A stretch of DNA of 64,000 nucleotides from Datnioides undecimradiatus (Eukaryota > Chordata > Actinopteri > Lobotiformes > Datnioididae): the NCBI GenBank assembly GCA_008933995.1, contig WARS01000029.1:21574879-21638878 (forward strand), written 5' to 3'. The notes under the pieces were generated by a model. That model was not told the origin of the DNA. It saw only the letters and a list, made by a program, of their open reading frames with translations, and ran no database searches. The position numbers and the translations under genes are program-made. Positions 1 to 30,313 of the stretch are shown here, one piece after another (the stretch's first letter is position 1; the number at the start of each line of letters is the position of its first letter).

Positions 1-1840
1 GACATCTTTGGCGCTGTAAACTTGTAGCGTTTAGCCCAAAAAAAGGTATTTTCTTGATTTCAAAATTAATAAGTGCATATGATTGCATTTCTGCAGGGCA
101 AACTATCATCAGAACATAAAAAAGTGTGCAAACTCCTAATATGTGTTTCCTAATTCTGGTGCAAGCTAATAATCTTATTGCTTTTAAGGTATTCAGAGTC
201 TTTAAACAGGTTTAGCTTGCAATGAAACCCTCAGCAACTGATAAATAGCACACAGGGTATGGACCACACTCAGAGTGCATATGTATTGTGTGTGCAAACC
301 AAATGTCCAGCGCTTTAACTGAAAACACTGGACTCTGTTTTCTCTTTTGAGCCCCGGGAAACATGTCGTACCCGCTGGCTGCACACATTTCTATTGACAG
401 CGCGCGGGGTTCACACAGTGTAGGCGTCACGTTGCACCAATCAATATGTCCATCACCAAGATCGCAGTCCGCTGCTGATCGATGACCCATCACAAGAACA
501 AACACACACATGCACAGACGCACCCAGGCTGTGAGCAGCAGTGTCACTGACATTTATTCTTTGGCATCAGACCATGATGAAAGCTGCCTAACTGGTCCAC
601 AGGTTCACTGTGGCTGAGACTGTGGCTGTTGTCAAACTATTGATTAACTCCTCTCCTGTCGGCCCAACATCCAGCCAGCGTCGGGAAATCAGACTTATTC
701 AGTTTTATATACTTGGTGCAAGATGTGAAGTTACACACTCATTTTACTTTGTCTTTGGAGAGAGATAAAGGAATTCACTGTAGTATCTCAGCAACTCCAG
801 GATGTACTGTAATTCAGCTTATATCACCAGTCCCCAGAGGATGAACCCTGATGACTTAGGTGACTCACAGACTTTCCCTCCAACACCATAAATGTGTCAA
901 AAGTCATAAAATTCTGTAGTTTGTTCACTTAAACCTAAACTTATTTCACCTTAAAATGAGAATAAATGTTATTTTATTAATAACAACTAATCACATGGTG
1001 GTTTAAAAACAGGACAAACCTCCTGATGAGTCTCCAGATAGTTATTATCGTGATCATTACACTCAGTGAAGCTATGTAACAGGTTTCAGTTCACTGTTTA
1101 TCCCTCAAGTCATCAAATGTACCATTTTCAGCCGCGGCAGCAGCGGTTTTGTGCAAAATAGTAAACGACTAGTTGGTGAAAAGGTGATAAAAGCAGCTAA
1201 AGAGCCGGGTATTATCCTCAGGAGGTGGTGGAACCCAAACACGGAGCTATTAGAGAGTGAAAATGTTAAACTTTCAGGCTGATGATAAATCAGTGGTGTG
1301 CTTCTGTCAACTTGTTTCTGCTGCAACCCGTTGTGCCATGCTACTTACTCGCAGCTTCATTGGCTCGAGCTCCAAACACCATTTCTCTCGCCTCAGCGCC
1401 GACCACTTTGCAATAGGCTGCACACAACAACAACAACTGCAGATTTAATTCAGTCTTGCCACTTTTGGGGGTTTTTTCTGCAGGCGCAAGCTGCTGAACC
1501 AGCTCCCAGGTCCGTTTGACAGGAACAACAAACAGATAGAAATAGAAAACATAGAACCTCAGCATGCCGATTTTTGTCCCTCGCTGTTTTTCCAGAGCAT
1601 TCCTGGAGTGACGGATGTGTGTATTTTAAGGTGGACATTTAGCCTAGCTGGTGATTTGGGGCTGCTGTGGTTGGCACTGGTGTGTGTGTGTGTGTGTGTG
1701 TGTGTTGCTGTGCGGTGCCCCCGGGGTGCATTCTACATGCGTTTCCTTCGTGGATCCTCGGAGAGTTCGCGCTGTAATTAGTGGCTGAATTTCCTGCGGC
1801 AGAATATTCCGTTAACTGGCTGCTGCTGGGGTGTCACCCT

Positions 1841-1875
<35 letters not shown>

Positions 1876-2030
1876 TTTGTTGATGTAAGTGGCCGCTCAC
1901 GTGTACACATGGCTGCGCCTATACTGTACGTCAACCCTTCATGTGTATTTCTATAGCCACAGTGCTTTATAGTGGTCTGTATATGTGCTGGAGTGTCTGA
2001 GCATGTTTGTTCTCTGTGCCCATAGGAGTG

Positions 2031-2077
<47 letters not shown>

Positions 2078-2179
2078 TGGTGGGAAAGTTGTGGCACTTA
2101 ACTTGTGTGTGGGTGTAATTGCTCAGGAGTCATTAAGTAACACAAATGGTCAGCTATTTATCAGCGTCAGTCCGCAGCA

Positions 2180-2218
<39 letters not shown>

Positions 2219-3851
2219 CTACTCTTTTCTCTTGTCTAGACACTCATGCAGTATCATTATAGTCCTTTTCAGTACATAGCAGTGACTGAACCTTCAGACA
2301 CTTGCCATTAAATGTTTTTACATGGCTGTTGTCAGTGTCTGGAAGCTATTTCCAAGGAAAAAACAGATCCTTCCAGGGAAGGGAAGGAGGAAGTGATGTT
2401 TTCTTTCTGTTTTTAGTTTGTTTCTAATGAGAAGGAGAAGAGGTTCGCAGGAGCAGCGAAAGAGCCACGGCTGAACCGTCAACAGCCACCTCCTGCAGCA
2501 ACGGAGAGAGTCACATCATTGTAGCGCTGTCAAAGACACGAAAAACTGCAGTGCTTGTGTTTCCCATTAATGTTTTTACAGCAAGGAACATGGTTTTATA
2601 TTCAAAAAGAACAGCATTGAGGCCTTGACCCGTCATGTTTTTGGAAACCTGAGCTCAGATCAGCAGTTTGCTTCCCTCACCCACCTGATGGAGACAGACC
2701 TAACAGACTTTCAGCTCTAAACTTAGCCTGGTTTCCATCTGCATGTTGCACAAATTTCAAGCCTAATGAACAGAAAAGCATCCACTAACATTAACTGGGA
2801 AATACACAGCTGTTCACCAGTTGCAGAAGTAAGGGAGTGCAATGAGATGACATTATTAAAAGAGCACCATTCAAACCTCTAACGTAGGGAAACGAAACGA
2901 TTCTAAAGATGCAATCTGATCAAGGTCAGCTCATCAGGTCATCGTGTTATAATCATGACAGGCCCATATCAGTGCTGGACTTACCGTCTTATTGACAGGG
3001 AAACTGTACTGAGACAGACGAGGATTCAGTGAGAATAATTAATTAATCGTTTGTCATTTATTCAGTAAAAGAAACAACTGGTTCCAGCTTCTTAAATGTG
3101 AAAAGAAGTTGCTTTTCTCCGTTTTCTATGATCACGGATTGAATATCTTTTGTTTTTTTGGAGAAAAATATAAATTTCAATGTAAAATATGTGATTTAGA
3201 AACATCGGTTTTACATTTTATAGACTTAACACTTAAATAAACTTAATAAACACAACGAACAGAGTGACATTTAGTGCAGGAGAATCACATTTCATCCCTG
3301 TTCTTAATGCAAGTTGTACTTTTGTCATATATGTTCTTCCATCGATGATCCATTCATGTGTTTTCAGCCTGAACAAGAGAGCAACTTAGCCTTTGTGCCA
3401 CTCCCAGAGAGTTCGCGCATCATTGGCTCACGTGGGATCACATGGGTCTGTCTTTCTCCCATATATGGAGCATGGGGTGGGGCAGCAAGGGGAGAAAATA
3501 ACACATGTGAGACAGGATCTCCAGAGCAGAGTGAGCGGTGGAGAGTTCACTCTGCAGGAGACTGTGGAGGAGAGAGACAGAGAGATGATGGAGTGACAGA
3601 CACCGTAGTCGTCCTGATGGGGATGTTGGGACCTGAGCTGCGTTTCCCATCCTGTCTGACTACGCTGCAAAGTGTTTAATCTCTGTGGTGAAAGTTTTTC
3701 TTGGAATATCGAAATGGGAAGTCGTTGACGGACTTGTCAGCTGGTAGTTGTTCCACTTAAGCCTTTTTGGGTTCGCAGAGCTGGTGCTTACAGCGGAGGT
3801 AAGCCGGTCAGTCACCCAGTCAGTTCTGCCAGTTAAGAGAAGTTAACCAGC
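1..3851. other. Region upstream of the bcar3 short-isoform start (intergenic or long-isoform intron)
   Basis: I see no coding exon here. The region holds four long TG/CA microsatellites (about 1681-1705, 1843-1874, 2033-2075, 2182-2215) and ordinary AT-rich sequence. If this fish makes the long BCAR3 isoform known in mammals, with an extra N-terminal segment, this stretch would be an intron and the long-form exons would lie to the left. I looked for the proline-rich long-form segment and did not find it. The last 450 bases carry the promoter-like motifs listed separately. Confidence 0.6.
3422..3468 (+). promoter_or_regulatory. Candidate promoter motifs: inverted CCAAT, E-box CACGTG, CArG box CCATATATGG
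   Basis: ATTGG (inverted CCAAT) lies at 3422-3426, CACGTG at 3429-3434, and a perfect CC(A/T)6GG serum response element, CCATATATGG, at 3459-3468. These are 384-430 nt upstream of the ATG of the short bcar3 first exon, a usual distance for proximal promoter elements. The motif matches are seen in the sequence; regulation by SRF and bHLH factors is inference. The transcription start site is unknown. Confidence 0.4.
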
Positions 3852-22955
<19,104 letters not shown>

Positions 22956-24046
22956 CCTCACCTGAGCGGCAGACACAGTTTGAACCAGAGTAAGGCAGGA
23001 GGCTCGCACCTCTCAGTCGGACTCCAGCTGATCGCTTAAAGGACAAATCTGTCTTTTTCGAAACTGAATGTGTGTCAATGGTTCATATCATCAGTAAAAC
23101 AACATAAATCTGCAGTTTCTCTGTTTTTAAACCACGCACCGGGTCACAAGGCTGAAAGTCTGACACACAACGGAGACTTCTCGTCGATGCAGTCAGGACC
23201 CCACACATTTTAAAACACACTATAAATTGAATTTCTCAGTTTTTATCTTTTTATTTTCCCACACTGAGCCGTCACCGGAGCACAAGACCAGACTCGCTCA
23301 GCTTCACACGTTTGCGGGAGGAGCTGACTTTTGTTAACACGACACACTGTTTTCATCACGATGATCGTTCAACACAATAATGTCGTGTTTGAGTTTGTCA
23401 CAGCGTGTTTTTAATGTAATCCTCCAGGCTGTGAGACGCTTAGGATGTGCCTGAGGGCTGACGCAGCCGGAGAGACAGCGCATCACCTCCAACACCTGTT
23501 ATTACGCTTCGCTCACTAAACCACGGCTCACTCATTTCTTCACGTTTTTCGTGTCCGAGTGTCCGAAAGTGGTGAAAGTCAGCGCGTGGCTTCATCTTAT
23601 TGGTGTTTATTGGTGGTCTGGAGCAGACAGCAGAGGATTAAAGGGAGACGTTGCTCTTTTTCATGAACGGACACTTGTTTTGCTTTTTTTTAGTTAATCA
23701 TCATTGACGAAACTAAAAGAGGAAACCAGCAAACAGCCTGAAATCCCGTGTTTAAAGACAACAGTTTGTGTCTGGATAGAAAATAATGTGCGTTACGGCG
23801 AGTGGACACAAAGCCACCCCATCAGTTTGTCGCTTAATAGGCCGAAAAACCCTCAAGAAACCCTTAAGACACAAACGGTAACACATGTAAATTAATTTAA
23901 TATGAATAGTTTCCACATTTCTTCTTTTCCTCATCTGCAGTGAATATATTTTACTGCAGAGCAGACCGACACACTCTGCACACGTTGTTTCCTTCTGACA
24001 GAATATTTTTGTTTCTGCATAAACACAAGTATGTCAAGACTCAAGC

Positions 24047-24087
24047 TGTACATATTTGAAATATTAGCATGTTAATAATTGTACATA
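24047..24087 (+). promoter_or_regulatory. Paired Pumilio response elements in the bcar3 3'UTR
   Basis: TGTACATA occurs at 24047-24054 and 24080-24087. Both are exact matches to the UGUANAUA consensus, 33 nt apart and about 90-125 nt before the poly(A) signal. Confidence 0.55.
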
Positions 24088-24173
24088 TTTTCTGTAGAAG
24101 ACTGACTGTAAAAACAAAAACACAGATGTTGATGATTTTAATGTTTATATTATGACGAACTACTGTAAGATTT

Positions 24174-24179
24174 AATAAA
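24174..24179 (+). terminator. bcar3: bcar3 poly(A) signal AATAAA
   Basis: Canonical hexamer about 1.2 kb after the stop, followed within 30 nt by GT-rich sequence (TGATCTGCACGTGT). It is the best candidate for the end of bcar3. Confidence 0.75.
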
Positions 24180-24301
24180 TGCGGCGTATGATCTGCACGT
24201 GTAGCGAAGTTACGTGAATTATCGCCATGACATCACTTCCTGCTTCCCGTTTCCAGCCGACGTCACAGAAAACACCCGTTCCGCTTTTCATTGCTGCTTA
24301 T

Positions 24302-24307
24302 TTTATT
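24302..24307 (-). terminator. fnbp1l: Candidate distal fnbp1l poly(A) signal
   Basis: TTTATT on the + strand reads AATAAA on the - strand. It is the last such hexamer before bcar3. Other candidates on the - strand lie at 24810-24815, 27615-27620 and 28997-29002, so the 3'UTR may be about 1.2 to 5.9 kb long and may have alternative ends. Confidence 0.4.
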
Positions 24308-25751
24308 AGAACAAATATCTTGGGAGAAGAAGAAAAAAAAAGCATTTTGTTCACAAAGTGTCTGACAACATTCAAAGTAAAACGATGTGCACAACAATAT
24401 GGAAAGAGAAGTACTGCCATTGGTTATTACAACATATACAACATGGTAAAAAAGAAAACACATTTACATGGATGTTATAATATCCTGCAGAATCGCTCTG
24501 TACCGGTCGCCTTGTTTTGTTTATTTACTGAGATTACATGTTGGTAGGGTTAAAAAAGAGTCGAACGGCTGCACAGAATCTGTACGTGGCTGTCAGAAGT
24601 TTCCACAGGACACACGTGACGAAGAGTTTACAAAGAAGAGGAATGTAGAAGAAGAAGAAGAAGAAGAAGACATCTTTGTCTGGTTTTCGCCGGGTGGTCG
24701 ACAGCACCACGCTCACAGTCGTTTGTACAATGCTGACTTTGTCTTAATTAGTGTCACAAAGCTGATTTGTTATGGGTTTTGCATAATATTCAGTTACAGC
24801 ACAGTGGCCTTTATTATACACAGCTCACAGTTTTTATATGTGTTTTAAAGGCAAATAATAATAATTGTTAATGGGACTTTGGGTACGTTTCAAAGCTGCT
24901 GTGTTACCACTGACATCACGTTGGCTTTACATTAAAGGGACAGCGCACTTCAAACAGGTCAACCTCAAGGACACTTGAGTAGAAAATGAAGTATTTGGAG
25001 CGTACTGTCTTCTTCAGGGTTAGCATTGAGAACAACGCCCCGGCAGGCGTCCTCACAGCACCATCAACACTAGGTTTACACAGAAGACACTTCTGTTTAT
25101 CGCTGCATCTCTACAGGTCACGTCGGAGCGCCATCGCCTCCGTCACAAACACGTCTCGTACGTCTGAGTGCACATTTACAGTGAGAAGCAGGCGTTAGTG
25201 CTGAAGCTGCTTGTTATTGTTTAATGTGTGTTTTGCACAACAGTGCACACCGGCTCCAGCTTCTACAATGTGAGGATTCCCACTGAAGCTCATTTTTAGT
25301 TGAGTATCTTTGGGTTTTGGACTGTTTGTTTAACAAAACTGGCACTGGAAGACATCGACTTTGTCATAACTCACTGGTTTTTCTGTACACATAGACTTAA
25401 AATAGATAAGTTATGGAAAATAATTCGTTTCAGCCTTAATTAAGTTAAAACAGGAATCGTTGGATCGAACAGTTCCCTGCACAGATCTGATATCGTGGTT
25501 TGGTTTTCAAAGAAAAGCCAGGAAACGTCCAGCCTTGAGGCGAGACATCAGATATGTGCTGAAAACACAGAGCTCTGATTGATCTGCGACCATAAAAAGC
25601 CAAAAACTGACCGACTGCAGTGACGCTTTTGTCTCGTTTGCACAAATTTGCATCCCAAAGCAGAGAGTGCAGAGGAAATCTGTACGGGGAAGTTGGATTT
25701 GGTGAAATTTGCTCTCACAAAGACAAGAAAGACACTCCTGCAAACCAGGAG

Positions 25752-25806
25752 CCTGTTAGCGTAGCTTAGCATAAAGACTACAAACAGATGGAAACAGTTA
25801 GCTGCA
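25752..25806 (+). repeat. Dispersed fish repeat, TTAGCTTAGCATAAAGACT family, copy 2
   Basis: GCCTGTTAGCGTAGCTTAGC then ATAAAGACTACAAACAGATG and GAAACAGTTAGC matches the copy at 20945 with scattered substitutions, in the same orientation. Confidence 0.55.
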
Positions 25807-26588
25807 GGTAACAATATCTATTTCTCACTTGTTTACATCTGCACAAAGTGTGAAAACGAACGGACTCAGACGGGAGAGGAAACGTGGAGCAGTGCGACCG
25901 AACGTTCAAGTAACACCACCCACAGCTCCATCCTGTACATTTCACAGCTTCATCGAAGGAAACGCAGACCACACCGCGAGGGCGCTGCCACCTGCCGTTT
26001 GCGTCGACAAGAGCGGGATCGTTGGTGGCGTTTGTCTTGAACAGCATCAAAAGGAGGCGAGAGTTTGCTTCAGACGTGTTGTTTCGTTAGTGTACAGAGC
26101 AGAAACAGTGGGTGGCTAATTATCACCAGAAAGACGACGGAAGTCAAAGAATCTAGAAAGTCATGCAAAGCAAACCGGTCAACGCTCTGCGAGAGTTACA
26201 AAAGGAGTATAAAAAGCCGGCGGGAGGCGAGAACAGAGACGAGACGAGAGCGGTTTTCGTTTACTCGCTGCTGCGCAGTGGTCATTCAGAGTGCTCACAC
26301 CTCCTCCAGCACACACAGGCCATTCGCTCGCTCACTCACACACTCATCATCTCATCGGATTCAAATGCTGTAGTACTTCAGGGCAAAGTGCATCAGTTCA
26401 ATTCAAACCTTGTTGTCTCTCACGAAGAGTGTATCAAACAAACCTAAAAAAAAAAAAACAGTCGCCATGGAAACACATTCAGCGTGACATCAAAGATGTT
26501 AATATGTACAAATCATTCAATGGATAAAAACTAACGTCACACGCGTAACACGGGCACGCGCGCACACATTTACACGCTAGCGTGTACG

Positions 26589-26661
26589 GGAAAGCCAAAC
26601 AGGCCAAACTCATGTTTTGTGTTTTTTTGTTTGTTTGTTTTTTTGGCCTGTTTGGCTTTCC
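26589..26661. repeat. Inverted repeat with 20-bp perfect stem and 33-nt loop
   Basis: GGAAAGCCAAACAGGCCAAA (26589-26608) is exactly complementary to 26642-26661, and the T/G-rich loop lies between. Both flanks stay partly complementary for several tens of bases further out (alternating CACGCGCG / CGTGCGCG sequence over about 26535-26700). On the - strand it would lie in the fnbp1l 3' region. Confidence 0.8.
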
Positions 26662-29583
26662 GTAAACGTGTGCACACGTACGAGCGTGCGCGTGTGTCAC
26701 ATTCACAAATACAACTTGATTAAATGGGGGAAACAAACGACATTTGATGGAGATGCAACTTAAAATCTCTCCCCCCTCCCTCTCCGAGTCGGGGGGGGCT
26801 GAACCCAGGTGGCTGATGGGAGATGTAGTCAGGCGGAAGAGCAGACGCATCCAGATATGCGCGTGTGCGTGGAACAATCCCTCCACAGTAAAACGAGGCG
26901 AAGTTTTAAGGCAGAGTCTGGCTGCAAGGAGCTTCCCCTTGATGTTCGCTCGGTCCTGCTCGAGCTCGGCTGTCGTTTGGTGACGGAAGGCCGCCATCTG
27001 CTGGTCGACTGGTGGTAGATGCAACTTAGGAAGGAAGGAGGGAAGAGGAAGGGCGGGAAAGGAAAGGTGGTAGAGAGGTCCTATTTTCACCTGATAGCCC
27101 TGCTATCTGATTTTACCCTTCTGCTGTCTGGAAGACATTTAATGCACAAACAGAAATCAAACGCACATGCCGGACATCCGTTAAAACACCATGACGTTGC
27201 GTTCGACGTACAACTCAGCTGCGCACACACGCTGCGATAAGGTTGCAGTTAAAGTCACGGATGAAACACTCGATCATGTTTGGGACACGTTAAGGACATG
27301 CGACTGTATGAGGGTGAAGGCAGGCGTGAGGAGCAGAGTGGCTCAGGCAGGCAGGCAGACATCACCAACAGAGCACAGACGACGATGATGATGACGATGA
27401 CAGGGATGAGTAACAGCACTGACTTTGTTAGTGGCAGCAAATGCTTTAAGCACGGCCGGCCCTGGCGCTCTGCGACTGAAAACTGATTTTCTCTCTGGAG
27501 CTGGACCAAAAGTCTGGGAGAGGAACATTTAAACTGCAAACTGAAAAGTAAATTATGAAATCCTCTCCACAAGCAGAGAGCCGAGAGGACGAGAGAAGAA
27601 AGCTAGCGTGCCGTTTTATTCCAACTTTAGGGTCCAGTCTTGAAATAACAGTTTGAGCTCACTTACTTGGCGCTTCCCTGGAGCTTTCCAGCCACATCTC
27701 GCAGCGTTCCTCTGCAGCAATCGAAGTTCTTGTCAAACTGTTATTTTAAGGTCGGTGGAGCCCAAAAATTGCTAAAACAGAAGCTACGAAAGACTTTTCC
27801 TCCAGCACCTACACCTGTTTCATACTTCTTAACTATTCTGTTAAAGCCTGAAGCAGACGGGGGGGCACTGAGGTGGAGAGAGGATGCTGATAAATGATCA
27901 GGACCTGCTGCTGCGCTGCTCTCTCTGAGCTGAAACCTTCAAGCCGCACCCTTGAGTGATACGGCCTGAATGTCTGCAGCCACAGAGAGCAGAACATCAG
28001 CAGGTTCTTCTTCTTTAAACGTGTGCAGCCGGAGCGGTCCCGTCCAGGACGCTTCCTGCCAGATGCAGCGTGTTCAGGTGCTGCAGCTGCATTCAGAGCA
28101 GACACGTGTGCGACTGTGGTGAGACCTGCTGTCTGCTGGTTGAGCTGAACCTCCTGCAGGTCACGCTGGGACTCCTCCAGCGGCTGCCACATATTAAATA
28201 ACATCAGGTCTTCTGCTCCACTTCAGACCCTCCCCTGTTCCTTTTAGTATCCCACAATGCTTTGCTGGTTATGGATATGTGAGCATGCAGACATGCAAAC
28301 CTGCCACTTCCCTCTCTGCCTCTCTGTTTCCCCCTTATTGCTCTCTTTAGTCGCCCCCACCACCACCACCGCTACCACCAATAATCAGCAATCAGCGTGA
28401 GCCCTCCACCAGCCAATCAAACCGCCCGGCCACCCTGCAGCCCTCAGGAACCTGCGGTCACATAGAGGAGAGAGTCAGTCACTGTCGGAGGCTGCACAAG
28501 TCACACACACACACAAACATGATTGAGGTTGAGAATAACACAGTTTTATAGAGACTGAACAGATTTCAGGTTTTCCAGTAACGAACAGACCTTTATATGC
28601 AAATGCATCAAACAATCAGCCGGAGCTGCATGACTCAGGCTGCCTGCTGCGCTAATGAACCTTCAGCCACGTTAAGATGAACGAGTCGAACGACGAGCAG
28701 GAACGGTTTATGAGTTTATGACGATAAAATCAGAAACAAGGTTTGTCAGAACGGGACAAATGATTCATACAGCCTCCATTAACTGAACCGAAACCGTTTT
28801 CACACTGCGCCGTGTCACTTTGCCAGCTAATCAATGCCTCTAAGCACCTCAGCTGAGGTTTAAGGATAAAGGCGGTGATGTTCCATATTTTCTTATTGTC
28901 AATAACCATAAAAATAAGTATAATCTTCACATTCAAAGGCTGATATCTTTCATTTATCTGCGCAGCTGCTAGAAAAATCTGAACTAAAGGTAAAAATTTA
29001 TTCCTGAAACACAAAATTTGACTTTTTCCAGATCAGATATCTGAATTCCTTTAAATAAAACCGCCTGAGTTGGACAAACAGCTTTTAATAAAAACTCTTT
29101 ATAGCTCACGTCCACACAAATAAGGTCGTCACCGCTAGAGATATAAAAAATAATAATAATCTGACATCATAATTAGCTTTGATATCATTTTAAGGTTTAA
29201 ACAAGATGCCGAAATGAATTAAAATGAAGGTGTTTAACTGAAACGTAATGTTTGATTCACTTCAAACTGCTGAACTTGCTATTACACTATTTTCAGCCAT
29301 GTTTGCTGAAGGCTATGGTGACTGAGTGTTTTTTAAAATGCAGCTTTATATTTATGACCTGTTTTTAATAAAAGAGAAGTCAGAAAGTTGTTGTGAAACT
29401 TGTGAAAACTGATTTTTTTTAATGTTTTGGTCGCTTTGTGCTTTGCTGATACAGCAAAATACAGAACACCACCGGCTTCGTCCTTCAGCGAGATCCAAGA
29501 GGCTGAGCTCCAGCGACAGCGTCCAGCGTGAAAACAGAAACCTGTCCACCTTTAGTGCGATGACACAGGTAACACGCATGTGC

Positions 29584-29620
<37 letters not shown>

Positions 29621-29803
29621 CAGACAGAAATAAAAACAAATGAATCCAAAGAGCTTAAAATCAGGGAGTTTAAAAAAAAAAAAGAAATCCAAATAATTAA
29701 AAGGAACAAATAAAAATAAAAATAAAATATTTTACATTAAGCTGTTTGATCGACGAGGAAGTGGTGCAGCCTGGATATCGGGCTCAATACAGCAGTGCAG
29801 ACG

Positions 29804-29835
<32 letters not shown>

Positions 29836-30172
29836 AAAGAAATGCCTCATATACAAAAGTCACTCAGCATCAGCATCAAACTGGGTTCTCCTTGTTGTCT
29901 CTGCGCTCAGACTCACCTCCGACACACCGGCCCCACAGACACAGGAGGGAGGACGGGGACAGTGACAACACAGCGAGAGGGATGAGCGGTTAGAGGACAG
30001 AACGACGGGATGGAAAGCAGGAAAAGGGGAGACAGACGGGCGTCCATGCAGGCGTTCAGGATGTTGCCGTGGCCTTTCTGCCGTTGAGTCATGTTGCGGG
30101 ACAGAGAGCGGGCGGAGGGGGCGGTGGAGGGGATGACAGACGGATGGTGAGGGGACAGAGGACAGGTTAGCT

Positions 30173-30313
30173 TCAGATGTAGGTGACAGCACCTTTGCAG
30201 TTCTTCTCCAGGGTGATTTCTACGTAGGAGGTGGGGACGTAGCCCTCCTCTCCGCTCTGCTTCCTCGCCCTCGTCCAGCCGTCGCCTTTGTCCTCCTCGA
30301 TGATGTACAACAC
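30173..30313 (-). CDS. fnbp1l: fnbp1l exon 15 (SH3 C-terminal part and stop)
   Basis: Acceptor ATCGCAG|GTG. It encodes [20 protein letters not shown] and [20 protein letters not shown], ending GAVTYI, stop TGA at 30173-30175. The SH3 tryptophan (GWTRA) and the YVPTSY proline are present. The T-Y-I end fits a class I PDZ ligand. A GT in AAAG|GTGC just before GAVTYI could be used to splice to a different C-terminus. Confidence 0.96.
   Translation of the reverse strand: MLYIIEEDKGDGWTRARKQSGEEGYVPTSYVEITLEKNCKGAVTYI

Larger units (their letters stand above)
22956..24200 (+). other. bcar3: bcar3 3'UTR
   Basis: AT-rich, without long frames, running from the stop to the only canonical AATAAA found here (24174-24179). 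Two UGUACAUA Pumilio-type elements sit near its end. Cleavage would be expected about 10-30 nt after the signal. Confidence 0.75.
24308..30172 (-). other. fnbp1l: fnbp1l 3' region (probable long 3'UTR)
   Basis: No coding exon was recognised between the fnbp1l stop and the bcar3 end. It holds a GAA run (about 24649-24669), a TTAGC-family repeat (25752-25806), a Pumilio-type site on the - strand (TATGTACA at 26503-26510), the 20-bp-stem inverted repeat at 26589-26661, CCACC repeats at about 28350-28378, and CA microsatellites at 29589-29618 and 29810-29832. The open frames here have no family resemblance. How much is actually in the mRNA cannot be told from sequence. Confidence 0.5.

Noticed and set aside
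2007-2279. Open frames through TG/CA microsatellites (several such across the window)
   Set aside because: Poly-Val-Cys or poly-His-Thr peptides are translation artefacts of dinucleotide repeats.
26479-27090. 203-codon - strand open frame in the fnbp1l 3' region
   Set aside because: It crosses the inverted repeat and low-complexity CACGCG sequence, shows no domain or family resemblance, and lies downstream of the fnbp1l stop.
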